Shown here: piece by piece, positions 1 through 8,258 of the stretch | Position numbering within the stretch: position 1 is the stretch's first letter | Layout: every line of letters begins with the position of its first letter | Assembly (NCBI RefSeq): GCF_001469215.1 | Contig: NZ_LOFH01000004.1 | Coordinates: 186,001-250,000 of the forward strand | From: Pseudoalteromonas sp. H105 | Lineage (GTDB): Bacteria; Pseudomonadota; Gammaproteobacteria; Enterobacterales; Alteromonadaceae | Direction of reading: 5' to 3' | DNA: 64,000 bases | Translations under genes and position numbers: made by a program | The notes under the pieces: model-generated | Database searches by the model: none | What the model was told of the DNA's origin: nothing | The model's input: only the letters and a program-made list of their open reading frames with translations

Positions 1-141
1 CCATTTGAAATGGGCCGCTTAAGTGCAGAGTTAATGTACAACTACATTGCTAATAATAAGAAACCTGAACAACCTTTTTACTACTTAGATTTCCACTATT
101 GTAACAAAAACAATGTAGATACATGCACAATAAACTATTAA
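1..141 (+). CDS. C-terminal end of a truncated protein, possibly a periplasmic sugar-binding protein
   Basis: The reading frame is open from base 1 to a TAA at 139-141 and gives 46 residues. It begins PFEMGRLSAELMYNYI, which resembles the last helix of type-1 periplasmic binding proteins and LacI-type sugar-binding domains. It ends with a two-cysteine tail. The rest of the gene lies left of the window, so the family is a guess from a short stretch. The neighbouring gene is on the opposite strand and converges on it. Confidence 0.45.
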   Translation, partial: PFEMGRLSAELMYNYIANNKKPEQPFYYLDFHYCNKNNVDTCTINY

Positions 142-237
142 GTGCTAAAACACTGTGAAGGTGAGACCGATTTTATGTCAGTATCACACAGAGGTATAAT
201 ATTAACGCTTCGCAATAACACCTCATTAATCCATTAA

Positions 238-1233
238 TTATTTATACACCACACAGTTACGACCGCTTTCTTTTGCTAGGTAAAGATTTACATCTGCTGC
301 TTTTAGTAATTCGGAAATGCCGGCATCCGTTGCTGTCGATACGCCAATACTGACTGTCACACCGATATCGTCTTTGCCGTGGGTAACGTATTGAGCCGCT
401 ACTTTCTCTCTAATCTCTTCAGCCTTAATAATGGCTTGATCAGCGCTGATATTTTCCATCAAAACACAAAACTCCTCACCGCCAATTCGAAACACACTGT
501 TTTTATCGATAACAGACGTTAAAGTTTGCGCTATTTTTTTTAGTACTTCATCACCAAATGGGTGCCCATATGAATCATTAATATTCTTAAAAAAATCAAT
601 ATCTAAGAGAGCTAAACTCACGGGGTTGCCTGTATTTAATTGGGAATAGGTTTTAGTTAAGCTCAGTCTATTAAAGCACCCTGTGAGGGGATCTTTTAAT
701 GCAAGTGTCCGCAGTGCGATTTCTGAGTTTGCGCGCGACGTCTCATATGCATGCGATACTCCCCAAACCAAGAAGTAACTAAAAATGAAATTTATCAATG
801 GTGATGTATAAAACGCATCCATTTTAAAGTAAATAATCAAGGTTTGGGCTAAAAAGTAAACACCACTTAAAACAACCCCAAGCTGTTTGCCTAATAACAG
901 ATAAAATATAATTGGTAGAGTGAGCGCCCAGATTAAAAGATATGACACAAGTGGTGCCATATACGAGCCACTTATAACCAACCCAATAAATGAATATACA
1001 TACAATTGTTTTGACCAGTGCAAGCTTTCTGTTCTACTGGCATTGAAGTACAAAGCAAGCGAGCACAGCCCGTAAAGACATTGTATCCCTCCATAGATAA
1101 AATGTTGTCCAATAAAAGCATTAAGAAGCCCTACACTCAAAGCAATAAAAAAAGTGACACTTGCCATCCCCTTAATTACTTTTAATCTGAGCCTTAGCGT
1201 GTAATCAAGATCAAACGTTTCCATAACGGTCAT
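238..1233 (-). CDS. Membrane-anchored diguanylate cyclase (GGDEF)
   Basis: This predicted cyclase makes c-di-GMP from two GTP at the inner membrane. Residues about 18-170 are a run of hydrophobic helices, probably six, with no recognised ligand-binding fold. The C-terminal third is a GGDEF domain with an intact active-site loop GGEEF at 251-255 and the usual DIDFFKNIND metal/substrate motif upstream. The RxxD inhibitory site is missing: the aligned residues are DKNS, so product feedback at that site is unlikely. There is a second in-frame Met at residue 4 and no strong ribosome binding site before either. The gene is separate from its neighbours and is the first of three GGDEF genes here. Confidence 0.9.
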   Translation of the reverse strand: MTVMETFDLDYTLRLRLKVIKGMASVTFFIALSVGLLNAFIGQHFIYGGIQCLYGLCSLALYFNASRTESLHWSKQLYVYSFIGLVISGSYMAPLVSYLLIWALTLPIIFYLLLGKQLGVVLSGVYFLAQTLIIYFKMDAFYTSPLINFIFSYFLVWGVSHAYETSRANSEIALRTLALKDPLTGCFNRLSLTKTYSQLNTGNPVSLALLDIDFFKNINDSYGHPFGDEVLKKIAQTLTSVIDKNSVFRIGGEEFCVLMENISADQAIIKAEEIREKVAAQYVTHGKDDIGVTVSIGVSTATDAGISELLKAADVNLYLAKESGRNCVVYK

Positions 1234-1320
1234 TTTAAACGGTCTTTATATGCGTTGTATTAATAAATCAATTAGATAACATAGGGACAAAACAATCCAG
1301 AAAATAATAGGATAACTTAC

Positions 1321-2442
1321 ATGTGTACACGTATTTTTAACAGTCTAAACGCAGACTTTCCAATAACAGCCAGAAATATGGATTGGTTTGCAGCCGTAAA
1401 TGCTTATTTATACACTTTCCCTAAAGGACTTCAACGTATTGGCTTCATACCTAAAGACACTGACCAGTTTAAAGTTCCTGTAAAACAAATACTCAAGTGG
1501 GAGTCAGAGTATTCAAGCATCGCCACCCTAATGGGAGATAAAGAAATGGCAACCGCTGATGGCATGAATTCAGCAGGCCTGGTGGTTAATGCCTTATATG
1601 ATACAGGCGCTGATTACACTCCTATACGCCAACAAAGCGACGCGCATCTACCTGATACAGAAAACAATGAGCACTCCCCCCTTCAAGAAGGTAAAAAAGT
1701 GTTGAGTGTGCTTAATTGGGCTCAGTTTACACTCGATAAATTTGAATCAGTAAAAACAGCGGCACAATATTTCAGGAAACAAGAAATTCAAATTGTTGAA
1801 GAAGATGTGCCTGATGGCCTAGGGAAATCAACCCCAGCGTCACTTCATCTTTGTTTATCAGACAAAACGGGCAACTCAGCCATCATTGAAGTGAATAACA
1901 ACCAATTTGTGGTATATGAAAGCGAAAAATTCAAAGTGGCAACCAATGAACCAAATTACAAAACACAATTAGAAATAAATCAATATTGGCAGTATACGTG
2001 GGGCAAAGGTGAAACACCTAACCCTCGACCTCTTTACACTGTCCCTGGTGGCGTTTCTTCTACTCAAAACTTTGAACGTGCCTCTTTTTATATTTCACTG
2101 AGCGAATCCGTTGACTCACTTATAAAAGCCGTATCGCAAACACGCTCAATGGTTGCAGCGTGTGCTGTGCCACATGGATTTAACCCACGAAGTGCAAGTA
2201 TTAGCTCTAGCACTATTTGGTCTAACATTAGCGATCAAGCAAGCAAGACATATTATTTCTTAAATATGTGTAACATGGCACAAGTTTGGCTGGATTTTTC
2301 AACTGAAATCACAACATGCCAACGCGTTCAAGTAATGGCACTTGAAGGTGAAGAACTGATAGAGAAGCCACCTATATTTGGTAACTTAAACGGCAAGTGC
2401 TCAATCACCAGCGATCCGTTCGCAAGAGCTGAAAAAGCGTAG
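1321..2442 (+). CDS. Linear amide C-N hydrolase (choloylglycine hydrolase / penicillin V acylase family)
   Basis: This is an N-terminal nucleophile hydrolase of 373 residues. The second residue is Cys, which becomes the catalytic N-terminus once Met is removed. Arg18 and Asp21 in the ARNMDW motif match the conserved active-site positions of the family, and NEPNY near residue 218 matches the conserved Asn region. The nucleophile fixes the start, and an AGGA box lies 8 bases upstream. No signal peptide precedes the Cys, so the mature enzyme should be cytoplasmic unless exported unusually. Family members cleave bile salts, penicillin V or acyl-homoserine lactones; the substrate here cannot be read from sequence. 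It stands alone between two cyclase genes. Confidence 0.88.
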   Translation: MCTRIFNSLNADFPITARNMDWFAAVNAYLYTFPKGLQRIGFIPKDTDQFKVPVKQILKWESEYSSIATLMGDKEMATADGMNSAGLVVNALYDTGADYTPIRQQSDAHLPDTENNEHSPLQEGKKVLSVLNWAQFTLDKFESVKTAAQYFRKQEIQIVEEDVPDGLGKSTPASLHLCLSDKTGNSAIIEVNNNQFVVYESEKFKVATNEPNYKTQLEINQYWQYTWGKGETPNPRPLYTVPGGVSSTQNFERASFYISLSESVDSLIKAVSQTRSMVAACAVPHGFNPRSASISSSTIWSNISDQASKTYYFLNMCNMAQVWLDFSTEITTCQRVQVMALEGEELIEKPPIFGNLNGKCSITSDPFARAEKA

Positions 2443-2457
2443 TCATTGACATCTATT

Positions 2458-2488
2458 AGATAACATTAGATTTGCGCTAGTGTTATCT
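2458..2488. terminator. Inverted repeat between convergent genes, probable terminator
   Basis: AGATAACATTAG pairs with CTAGTGTTATCT (11 of 12) around a 7-base loop. It sits between the ends of the convergent amide hydrolase and cyclase genes. There is no clear T run on either side, so termination is inferred from position. Confidence 0.45.
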
Positions 2489-2497
2489 CGTTCATGC

Positions 2498-3505
2498 TCA
2501 GCGATGACTGCACGCAATAACCTTATTGCGCCCTCTATTTTTAGCTAAATACAGATTAGCATCTGATTGTTTTAACCAATCTCGCCAATGTGCATTGTTA
2601 AATAGTTCGCACACACCAATACTCACGGTTAATGCTCGTTCAGGGAGTAATTTACTCCTTTGAACATGAGTGCGTATCTCTTCAGCCACTTGGATTGCTT
2701 TATGTTCATCAGCACCGTGTAATAAAATTAAAAACTCTTCTCCGCCCAAGCGAAATGACATATCAGGACTGCTTAAATGCATGTGCATTATAGTTGCAAA
2801 TTCTTTTAAAACATCATCACCTACGTCATGCCCATATTGGTCATTGACCTTTTTAAAGTAATCTAGATCCAACATTAAAATAGACATAGGTGTTTTTTCT
2901 GAATAATGTAAGTTGATGGCATTTTGTAAAGAGTCGCCAAGTAAAAAGCGATTATGTAGACCCGTTAATACATCCGTTATAGATAAAGTATGTAACTGGC
3001 TATGTTGTCGGGCAATTTCTTTAAGCGTTAAATATGCGAAAATACTAATGCTGATTAAAACAGCATAAAAACGAGCAAACACTTCGGGCGATAAATTGTA
3101 CCAACCGAATGGCAAGATCATAGCTAGATAAGCAATATTCGCTAATCGTGCTAAATGCAGTGGCAAAACAAAATAACATGTTAATACCGCAGGGTATGCC
3201 CAAAATGATGCCGTTACCCCCCAAACATTAATGGCAACAACTGAACAACTAGCCATTATTGGCATTGTTGCAAATAAATTTAACGCCAGGCTATACCTTC
3301 CTTTAAAACACATTACGGCATTTATCGTGCAAAATAAAATAGCGATGATCCCTAAAAACCCCATGCCATTTTTTATCACATAAAAATCATAGACAGTAAA
3401 AGGAACTATAGCTATTACGCTCACCAGAGACACATTTAAGGCTGACTTCAAAAGAAACTCAGGCTGCTTAGGAGGATCGTTTAATGAATTCATATAGGAT
3501 GTCAC
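2498..3505 (-). CDS. Membrane-anchored diguanylate cyclase (GGDEF)
   Basis: A second c-di-GMP synthase of 335 residues. About six hydrophobic helices fill residues 20-160, followed by a GGDEF domain with active-site loop GGEEF at 254-258 and a LDLDYFKKVND metal-binding motif. The inhibitory RxxD is not kept: the aligned residues read SSPD. The gene lies 51 bases downstream of an exported solute-binding protein on the same strand, so the two may be co-transcribed. The binding protein could then modulate the cyclase from the periplasm, which is inference only. Its membrane part differs from that of the 238-1233 cyclase, so the two are not a recent tandem copy. Confidence 0.9.
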   Translation of the reverse strand: MTSYMNSLNDPPKQPEFLLKSALNVSLVSVIAIVPFTVYDFYVIKNGMGFLGIIAILFCTINAVMCFKGRYSLALNLFATMPIMASCSVVAINVWGVTASFWAYPAVLTCYFVLPLHLARLANIAYLAMILPFGWYNLSPEVFARFYAVLISISIFAYLTLKEIARQHSQLHTLSITDVLTGLHNRFLLGDSLQNAINLHYSEKTPMSILMLDLDYFKKVNDQYGHDVGDDVLKEFATIMHMHLSSPDMSFRLGGEEFLILLHGADEHKAIQVAEEIRTHVQRSKLLPERALTVSIGVCELFNNAHWRDWLKQSDANLYLAKNRGRNKVIACSHR

Positions 3506-3556
3506 TCAAATAAAAGCGTATAGCCAACACCTTCCACTCAGAAAAAAAGTATCTGT

Positions 3557-4324
3557 TTACTCTAAGTCGTATTTTTTTAAAATAGCGGTCAACTTTCCTG
3601 ATTTTTTGATCGATGAAAGTGCTTTTTCAAATATTTTTAGCTGCGATTTTGACACCGACGCTTTGCTAAACGCAAAATAAACATCTTCAGAATTAATGAC
3701 TAGTGGACTAATGGCAACCTTCATAAAGTCAGGGTTGTTTTGCACTTGATAAATGATGTTATATTTTTCTTCTAAAAAGCCTGAGATACGCCCGTTACGT
3801 AACAAGTCGAGCTTTAATTGGTTGTCTGGCACGTAAATAAATCGCTCATCTGTATCTCGTTCTTCTATGAAACGCTGTTCAAATATATTGCCATAGTAGG
3901 CTCCACGCTGAATAGCTATCGGTGCATCAAGCTCAAATAAGCTGCTTATAGAGTCAAGAAAGTAAACACGCTCTGCATTCATCGCAAAAACAATATTCTC
4001 TTGCCTTTGAGGCCCAATAAAATAAGCAAAACGCATTCGCTGTGCCGTTTTCGACACACTAAGCATTAGATCGACCTCGCCAGTTTCGAGCATTTTTAAT
4101 GAACGCCCCCAAGGAACACTGACAAAACGGTACGTACAACCTGCTTCATCAAGCAATGCTTTCGCAAAATCAACATCCTGACCATGCCATGTTAGTTCTT
4201 CATCTTGATGCGACTGGGCAGCATAATTTTCAAAACGAACGACAAGATGACAATTGATCTCAGAGGCATAACTTACACTACTAAACATCATGCAGAACAA
4301 CACAATAATAATAAAATACTTCAC
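3557..4324 (-). CDS. Periplasmic solute-binding protein, family 3 (amino-acid type)
   Basis: A 255-residue exported protein. The first 20 residues form a signal peptide ending near SYASE. The rest resembles SBP_bac_3 proteins: residues 40-75 (GQDVDFAKALLDEAGC, then PWGRSLKMLETGEVDLMLS) are the typical ligand-pocket start. No ABC permease or ATPase gene lies nearby. Such orphan proteins in Alteromonadales often serve as sensors rather than transporters. The adjacent cyclase on the same strand fits that reading but does not prove it. Ligand unknown. Confidence 0.82.
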   Translation of the reverse strand: MKYFIIIVLFCMMFSSVSYASEINCHLVVRFENYAAQSHQDEELTWHGQDVDFAKALLDEAGCTYRFVSVPWGRSLKMLETGEVDLMLSVSKTAQRMRFAYFIGPQRQENIVFAMNAERVYFLDSISSLFELDAPIAIQRGAYYGNIFEQRFIEERDTDERFIYVPDNQLKLDLLRNGRISGFLEEKYNIIYQVQNNPDFMKVAISPLVINSEDVYFAFSKASVSKSQLKIFEKALSSIKKSGKLTAILKKYDLE

Positions 4325-4813
4325 GTAATGTGCTCTTAAAAAAAGCGATTATATAAGTTTAGTTTATTAATTCAGTCCTGCCACTTATAAACTCAGACGG
4401 CCTCAGACTACATATTTTCTGGGGTTGAAGATGATTTAGGGTATTGATGGGTGAATACCTAAATAATGCGAAGCTTTAATACGGCTCATGTTTATCTACC
4501 CTAAAAAGGTGTTACAAAAGGAACGGTCAAGGAAATAACTTTTCCATCACGACAATAAATGGATTGCTAAATAAAAAGCCAATTTCACAAGCGTATTCGA
4601 CGCACACTAGGATCTGTTGACCTTTGCGGATTAAAATTCGTTCAAACTAGGAGCTATTTAATCGCAGCACGAGGTGTGTAACTTTAAAAGGTCAACAGGC
4701 CCTAATAAAAATAAATGATGACTCGGGCTATATAAACAATTTATTGAGGTTGATTACTCAAAAAAAATGCTAGATACTGTTTATATATACAGCTAAATTG
4801 GGTTGTTACCGTA
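4325..4813. other. Gene-free stretch of 489 bases
   Basis: No convincing coding frame is visible. The left part is AT-rich with no pattern I recognise. The right part holds the 97-bp inverted-repeat element at 4608-4704. The promoters for the divergent binding-protein gene (left) and nuclease gene (right) should lie here, but no clear -35/-10 pair stood out. Confidence 0.6.
4608..4704. repeat. MITE-like element with 18-bp terminal inverted repeats
   Basis: The left end TAGGATCTGTTGACCTTT (4608-4625) and the reverse complement of the right end (4687-4704) TAGGGCCTGTTGACCTTT match at 16 of 18 positions. The 61 bases between have no coding capacity. Related single ends occur at 52548-52565 (17 of 18 matches to the left end) and, more diverged, at 31350-31366. 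The three dispersed copies suggest a non-autonomous mobile or repeated element. No transposase in the window shares these ends. Confidence 0.65.
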
Positions 4814-6970
4814 ATGAAAAAAGAGCTACCAGCAAAGTATTACTTGGCTCACTTTAAAGAGCTGCTCACCTTTATAAATACGCAATGTGGGCATTTATTA
4901 CAACAAACACACACTGACTTTATCAATAAAGTAAACCAACTCAACGAGCAAGCTCAATGCATGCTTGCGCGTATTTATTCCCGTAAACCTTGCTTTGTAG
5001 CTATAAATACACTTACTTACGATGAAATAGATAACCCAACACAGGCGATTACAGCGTTAATGCATGCGGGTCTTGTTACACACCCTACTCATAATGACTA
5101 TCAAGCACTACTAAGCCACTTAACTAAACCGGCATTACTTGAGCTACTAGCACCATTTTCGGCGACAGTGAGTATTAAAAAAAGTGCTGCCAAAGCGATA
5201 TTAGTAAACCAAGCTTGTGATTTTTTTGCGAGCAAACGTGAGTATCTAACCCCTTTATATAGCCAATTTATTGTTAACAACCGCGCTGATATTTATGAAT
5301 ACTTTGAGTTTTTATACATTGGCCGCTTAAGTGGTGGCGATATTAATCATCAAAATAGTTTTGTGCTGCGTGATTTAGGCGTGAGAGCAACAAGACAAAG
5401 CCATAATCAAAGCTTAGCAAGATTTGATACTTTGGGTGAAGCAAAGTCAAATTATGCGTTAAACCGCGCTCGCTTGGCATTTAAAAATATAACAACTGAC
5501 GAGCAATACCAAGGCTTAGCTCACGAGGTTATTGCGCAAGAAGCACAAGGCACACTGGCAATAAACCTTAAAAACAAGCTGTTACTGAGGCTCTATCAAC
5601 AACTAAAAAAAATAGATCCTGCGCTGAGTTTTAATGTTTTAAATGCCTGTAAAGACAGCCCTGAAGCCGAAGAAATACAAATACGCGAGCAATATCGCCA
5701 AGGTAATAAAGACTGGGTAAAAACCCAGCTTGAAGCCATTATTGAAGATCCACTGACCGATGACCTGCTCTATTTTGCTGATGATTTCCTAATGCGTAAA
5801 TTTAACAAGCGAACTCGATCTCGTTTAAGCGCTATGCTTGCGGATACACAGTGTGTGGTTGAAATAGATGAAATTTATCGCGGCGATGTAGAGCACGGTG
5901 TCGCTGCGCACTATGAGCAACAAGGCTTAACGGTTTATAATACTGAAAACGCACTGTGGCAGAGCCTGTTTGGGTTAGTATTTTGGCATGAACTTTATAT
6001 TGAAACGCCCACCCCGCCGTGCAATGAATTTGATCTATTTCCACATGCACTTAAAACCGATACTTTTTATCAAAACCAACATACGCAAATTGATGCGCTA
6101 TTAGCCACATGCCACACAGCCGATGATTTATTAAAACATGTGTGTAAACAGGTTGCCCTGTATTTTGAACAGCCAAACGGTTTGTTTCGCTGGCACAGTG
6201 AAGTGTTAAAACCATTAGAAGTACTTATATTACATAGCCCATTAGATGCACTTAAAGCGCACTTAAAAGCCATGAGTCAGGGTTTTATGCAGCTTAAAGA
6301 CGGCTACCCAGACTTAATGGTACTCTCAGGTAATACCGTGCACTTTGAAGAAGTTAAAGCACCGGGTGATAAACTCAGGCGTAACCAGTTAACCACCATC
6401 GACAACCTAAAAAACTCAGGATTCAACGTACACATTGCAGCCGTTAATTGGGTTAATGATCCAAACCGCATTTACAGTGTGGTCGACATTGAAACAACGG
6501 GCAGTTTAAAAGGCGGAAATAGAATCACCGAGATAGGCCTTGTTAAAATACAGCACGGCAAAGTGATCGATACTTGGTCAACACTGGTTAACCCACAAAT
6601 GCGCATACCAAAATTTATTGTCTCGCTAACGGGTATTACCGATACCATGGTAGCGACAGCCCCCCGCTTTTGCGAAGTAGCTGATACGCTGCTGCATAAA
6701 TTACAAGGCAGTATTTTTGTCGCTCATAATGTTAACTTTGATTACGGCTTTATCCGCAAAGAGTACGAAATGGCAGGAGTTTATTTTAAAATGCCAAAGC
6801 TGTGTACGGTTGTCGAGTCACGTAAAGCGTTTCCTGGTCTTAAATCGTACTCTTTAGGTAACTTATCTAAGCACTTTGAATTAGCGCTGACTAATCATCA
6901 CCGTGCCCTAGCCGATGCCACAGCAACCGCAGAATTACTTTTACTTATAAAAGCACAACAGTCACGCTAA
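4814..6970 (+). CDS. FAN1-like VRR-NUC nuclease fused to a DEDDh 3'-5' exonuclease
   Basis: A 718-residue protein with two nuclease modules. Residues 1-550 resemble bacterial FAN1-type proteins: a helical N-terminal part, then a VRR-NUC domain with the PD-(D/E)xK pattern (PD499-500, E513, K515). Residues 553-718 form a DnaQ/epsilon-type exonuclease with all five DEDDh residues visible: D558 and E560 (DIETTG), D643 (HNVNFD), H696 and D701. Bacterial FAN1 homologues of about 550 residues are usually single-module; FAN1 is a structure-specific nuclease that unhooks interstrand crosslinks. The fusion suggests incision followed by 3' trimming in one polypeptide, which is inference. The ribosome binding site is weak. 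The gene stands alone, divergent from the binding-protein gene. Confidence 0.85.
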   Translation: MKKELPAKYYLAHFKELLTFINTQCGHLLQQTHTDFINKVNQLNEQAQCMLARIYSRKPCFVAINTLTYDEIDNPTQAITALMHAGLVTHPTHNDYQALLSHLTKPALLELLAPFSATVSIKKSAAKAILVNQACDFFASKREYLTPLYSQFIVNNRADIYEYFEFLYIGRLSGGDINHQNSFVLRDLGVRATRQSHNQSLARFDTLGEAKSNYALNRARLAFKNITTDEQYQGLAHEVIAQEAQGTLAINLKNKLLLRLYQQLKKIDPALSFNVLNACKDSPEAEEIQIREQYRQGNKDWVKTQLEAIIEDPLTDDLLYFADDFLMRKFNKRTRSRLSAMLADTQCVVEIDEIYRGDVEHGVAAHYEQQGLTVYNTENALWQSLFGLVFWHELYIETPTPPCNEFDLFPHALKTDTFYQNQHTQIDALLATCHTADDLLKHVCKQVALYFEQPNGLFRWHSEVLKPLEVLILHSPLDALKAHLKAMSQGFMQLKDGYPDLMVLSGNTVHFEEVKAPGDKLRRNQLTTIDNLKNSGFNVHIAAVNWVNDPNRIYSVVDIETTGSLKGGNRITEIGLVKIQHGKVIDTWSTLVNPQMRIPKFIVSLTGITDTMVATAPRFCEVADTLLHKLQGSIFVAHNVNFDYGFIRKEYEMAGVYFKMPKLCTVVESRKAFPGLKSYSLGNLSKHFELALTNHHRALADATATAELLLLIKAQQSR

Positions 6971-6986
6971 ATCCATTTATCAAAGC

Positions 6987-7013
6987 CGCCAACGTCCTAT
7001 ATTGACGTTGGCG
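6987..7013. terminator. Hairpin between convergent genes, probable terminator
   Basis: CGCCAACGTC pairs perfectly with GACGTTGGCG around a 7-base loop. It lies between the ends of the convergent nuclease and SGNH-like genes. No long T run follows, so rho-independent strength is uncertain. Confidence 0.55.
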
Positions 7014-7037
7014 AACGCTTTGCCTAATACCGTGTAT

Positions 7038-8258
7038 TTAAAATATGTTTTGATAGTGCTCGACTAAGTAATCGGTATACGCAATGTCGCCTCGGTAACG
7101 CGATAGATGCGTGGTATCGCGATACATATTTGGTGTGATCTGCGGCAGGTTTTGATGGTTTTGCATCTTAATCCCTGTTGCCTCTTCAATCTGCTTCACC
7201 ACGGCCGCCAAGCGCTTTTCGCCCTCAGGGGTTGTTTTTATCCATTTGCTGTTTTTTGGTAACATCATCACTTCAACGTTTTGTGAAACTCGCTGAAAGT
7301 TTTTAACTATATTGATAAAGTGCTCAACGAGCAGGGGCTCAAAGTTCAGCTCTTCTATATCGGCACTGCGAATACGACTGAGACGGTCATTTTTCATTGC
7401 ATTGTCCGTCTGTGTTACGCGATAATAATCATTAAATATGGCTAACGTTTCCGTTGAGCGTTCTTGTGGCATTGTACCGCCACCTTGCCAATCATAACTC
7501 CATTCCTCGCCTTTATAATTTGGGTATTCCTCAGCAAATTTTTCACCCAGTAGCCGCCCTAAACGACGACGCTCAGCAATAATTTCATCATTGTCCTTAA
7601 ACGTTTGATGTGATTGCGGTGGAAACAGCTCCCGAGCAAAAAAGCTGGTGATCATTTGGGCCGAAATAGAGCCGCGTAAATACTTGATATTAAACAGTCT
7701 GATGCCACGGGTTACATCCGTTTTAGCTATTTCCATTAACTCTGCATCACTGGCTAACAAAGTTAAAAACGAATCGAGTACGGGGGATGCGTTACTCCAG
7801 CGTGTTTGAGTCGTTTGAAAAGGGTTGAACTCAATCATCGCCAACTTAATTTTGCGATTCTCTTTGTTAAACTCATCTGCGATACGACGTGATAAAAAGT
7901 CCTGAAAATAAGGGTTAAGCCCGCCAAATCCAAAATTGAATGATTTAACTTGCTTGCCCTGCTCGGCTAAATCAGCATCAAATTTACGTGGCGAAAACCC
8001 TGCACGTGTCATCGATGAGCCAAAAAACATAACCACCTCATTGGGCTCTGTAACTATTTTAGGTAACGCTGCGCGAGACTCTGTGACTCGGCCCAACACC
8101 CCCTGTGAGTTAACGCCCATCCCTTGTAAAATAAAATGAATACTTAATAATGCCATAGCCATACATAAGCCAATTGCCAAAATAGCTTTGCCATATAATT
8201 TTTGTGATGTCATTGATGACTTACCTTGCTGGTTAGAATTGGAAATAGATAAACTCAT
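7038..8258 (-). CDS. SGNH-like / AlgX-DltD-type membrane-anchored protein, partner of MBOAT acyltransferase
   Basis: A protein of 406 residues from the preferred start at 8258, which has GGGGAG seven bases upstream; a longer frame begins at 8288 without a good site. A single hydrophobic segment near residues 25-43 anchors it in the inner membrane with the bulk outside. FFGSSMTRAGFSPRKFD resembles the block I region (GSS) of SGNH/DltD-type esterase-transferases, and a late D-x-x-H (DTTHLS) could be the catalytic Asp-His pair. It overlaps the end of the MBOAT gene by 26 bases, indicating coupled translation. MBOAT/SGNH pairs move acyl groups across the membrane onto exported polymers. The substrate here is unknown. 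Confidence 0.7.
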   Translation of the reverse strand: MSLSISNSNQQGKSSMTSQKLYGKAILAIGLCMAMALLSIHFILQGMGVNSQGVLGRVTESRAALPKIVTEPNEVVMFFGSSMTRAGFSPRKFDADLAEQGKQVKSFNFGFGGLNPYFQDFLSRRIADEFNKENRKIKLAMIEFNPFQTTQTRWSNASPVLDSFLTLLASDAELMEIAKTDVTRGIRLFNIKYLRGSISAQMITSFFARELFPPQSHQTFKDNDEIIAERRRLGRLLGEKFAEEYPNYKGEEWSYDWQGGGTMPQERSTETLAIFNDYYRVTQTDNAMKNDRLSRIRSADIEELNFEPLLVEHFINIVKNFQRVSQNVEVMMLPKNSKWIKTTPEGEKRLAAVVKQIEEATGIKMQNHQNLPQITPNMYRDTTHLSRYRGDIAYTDYLVEHYQNIF

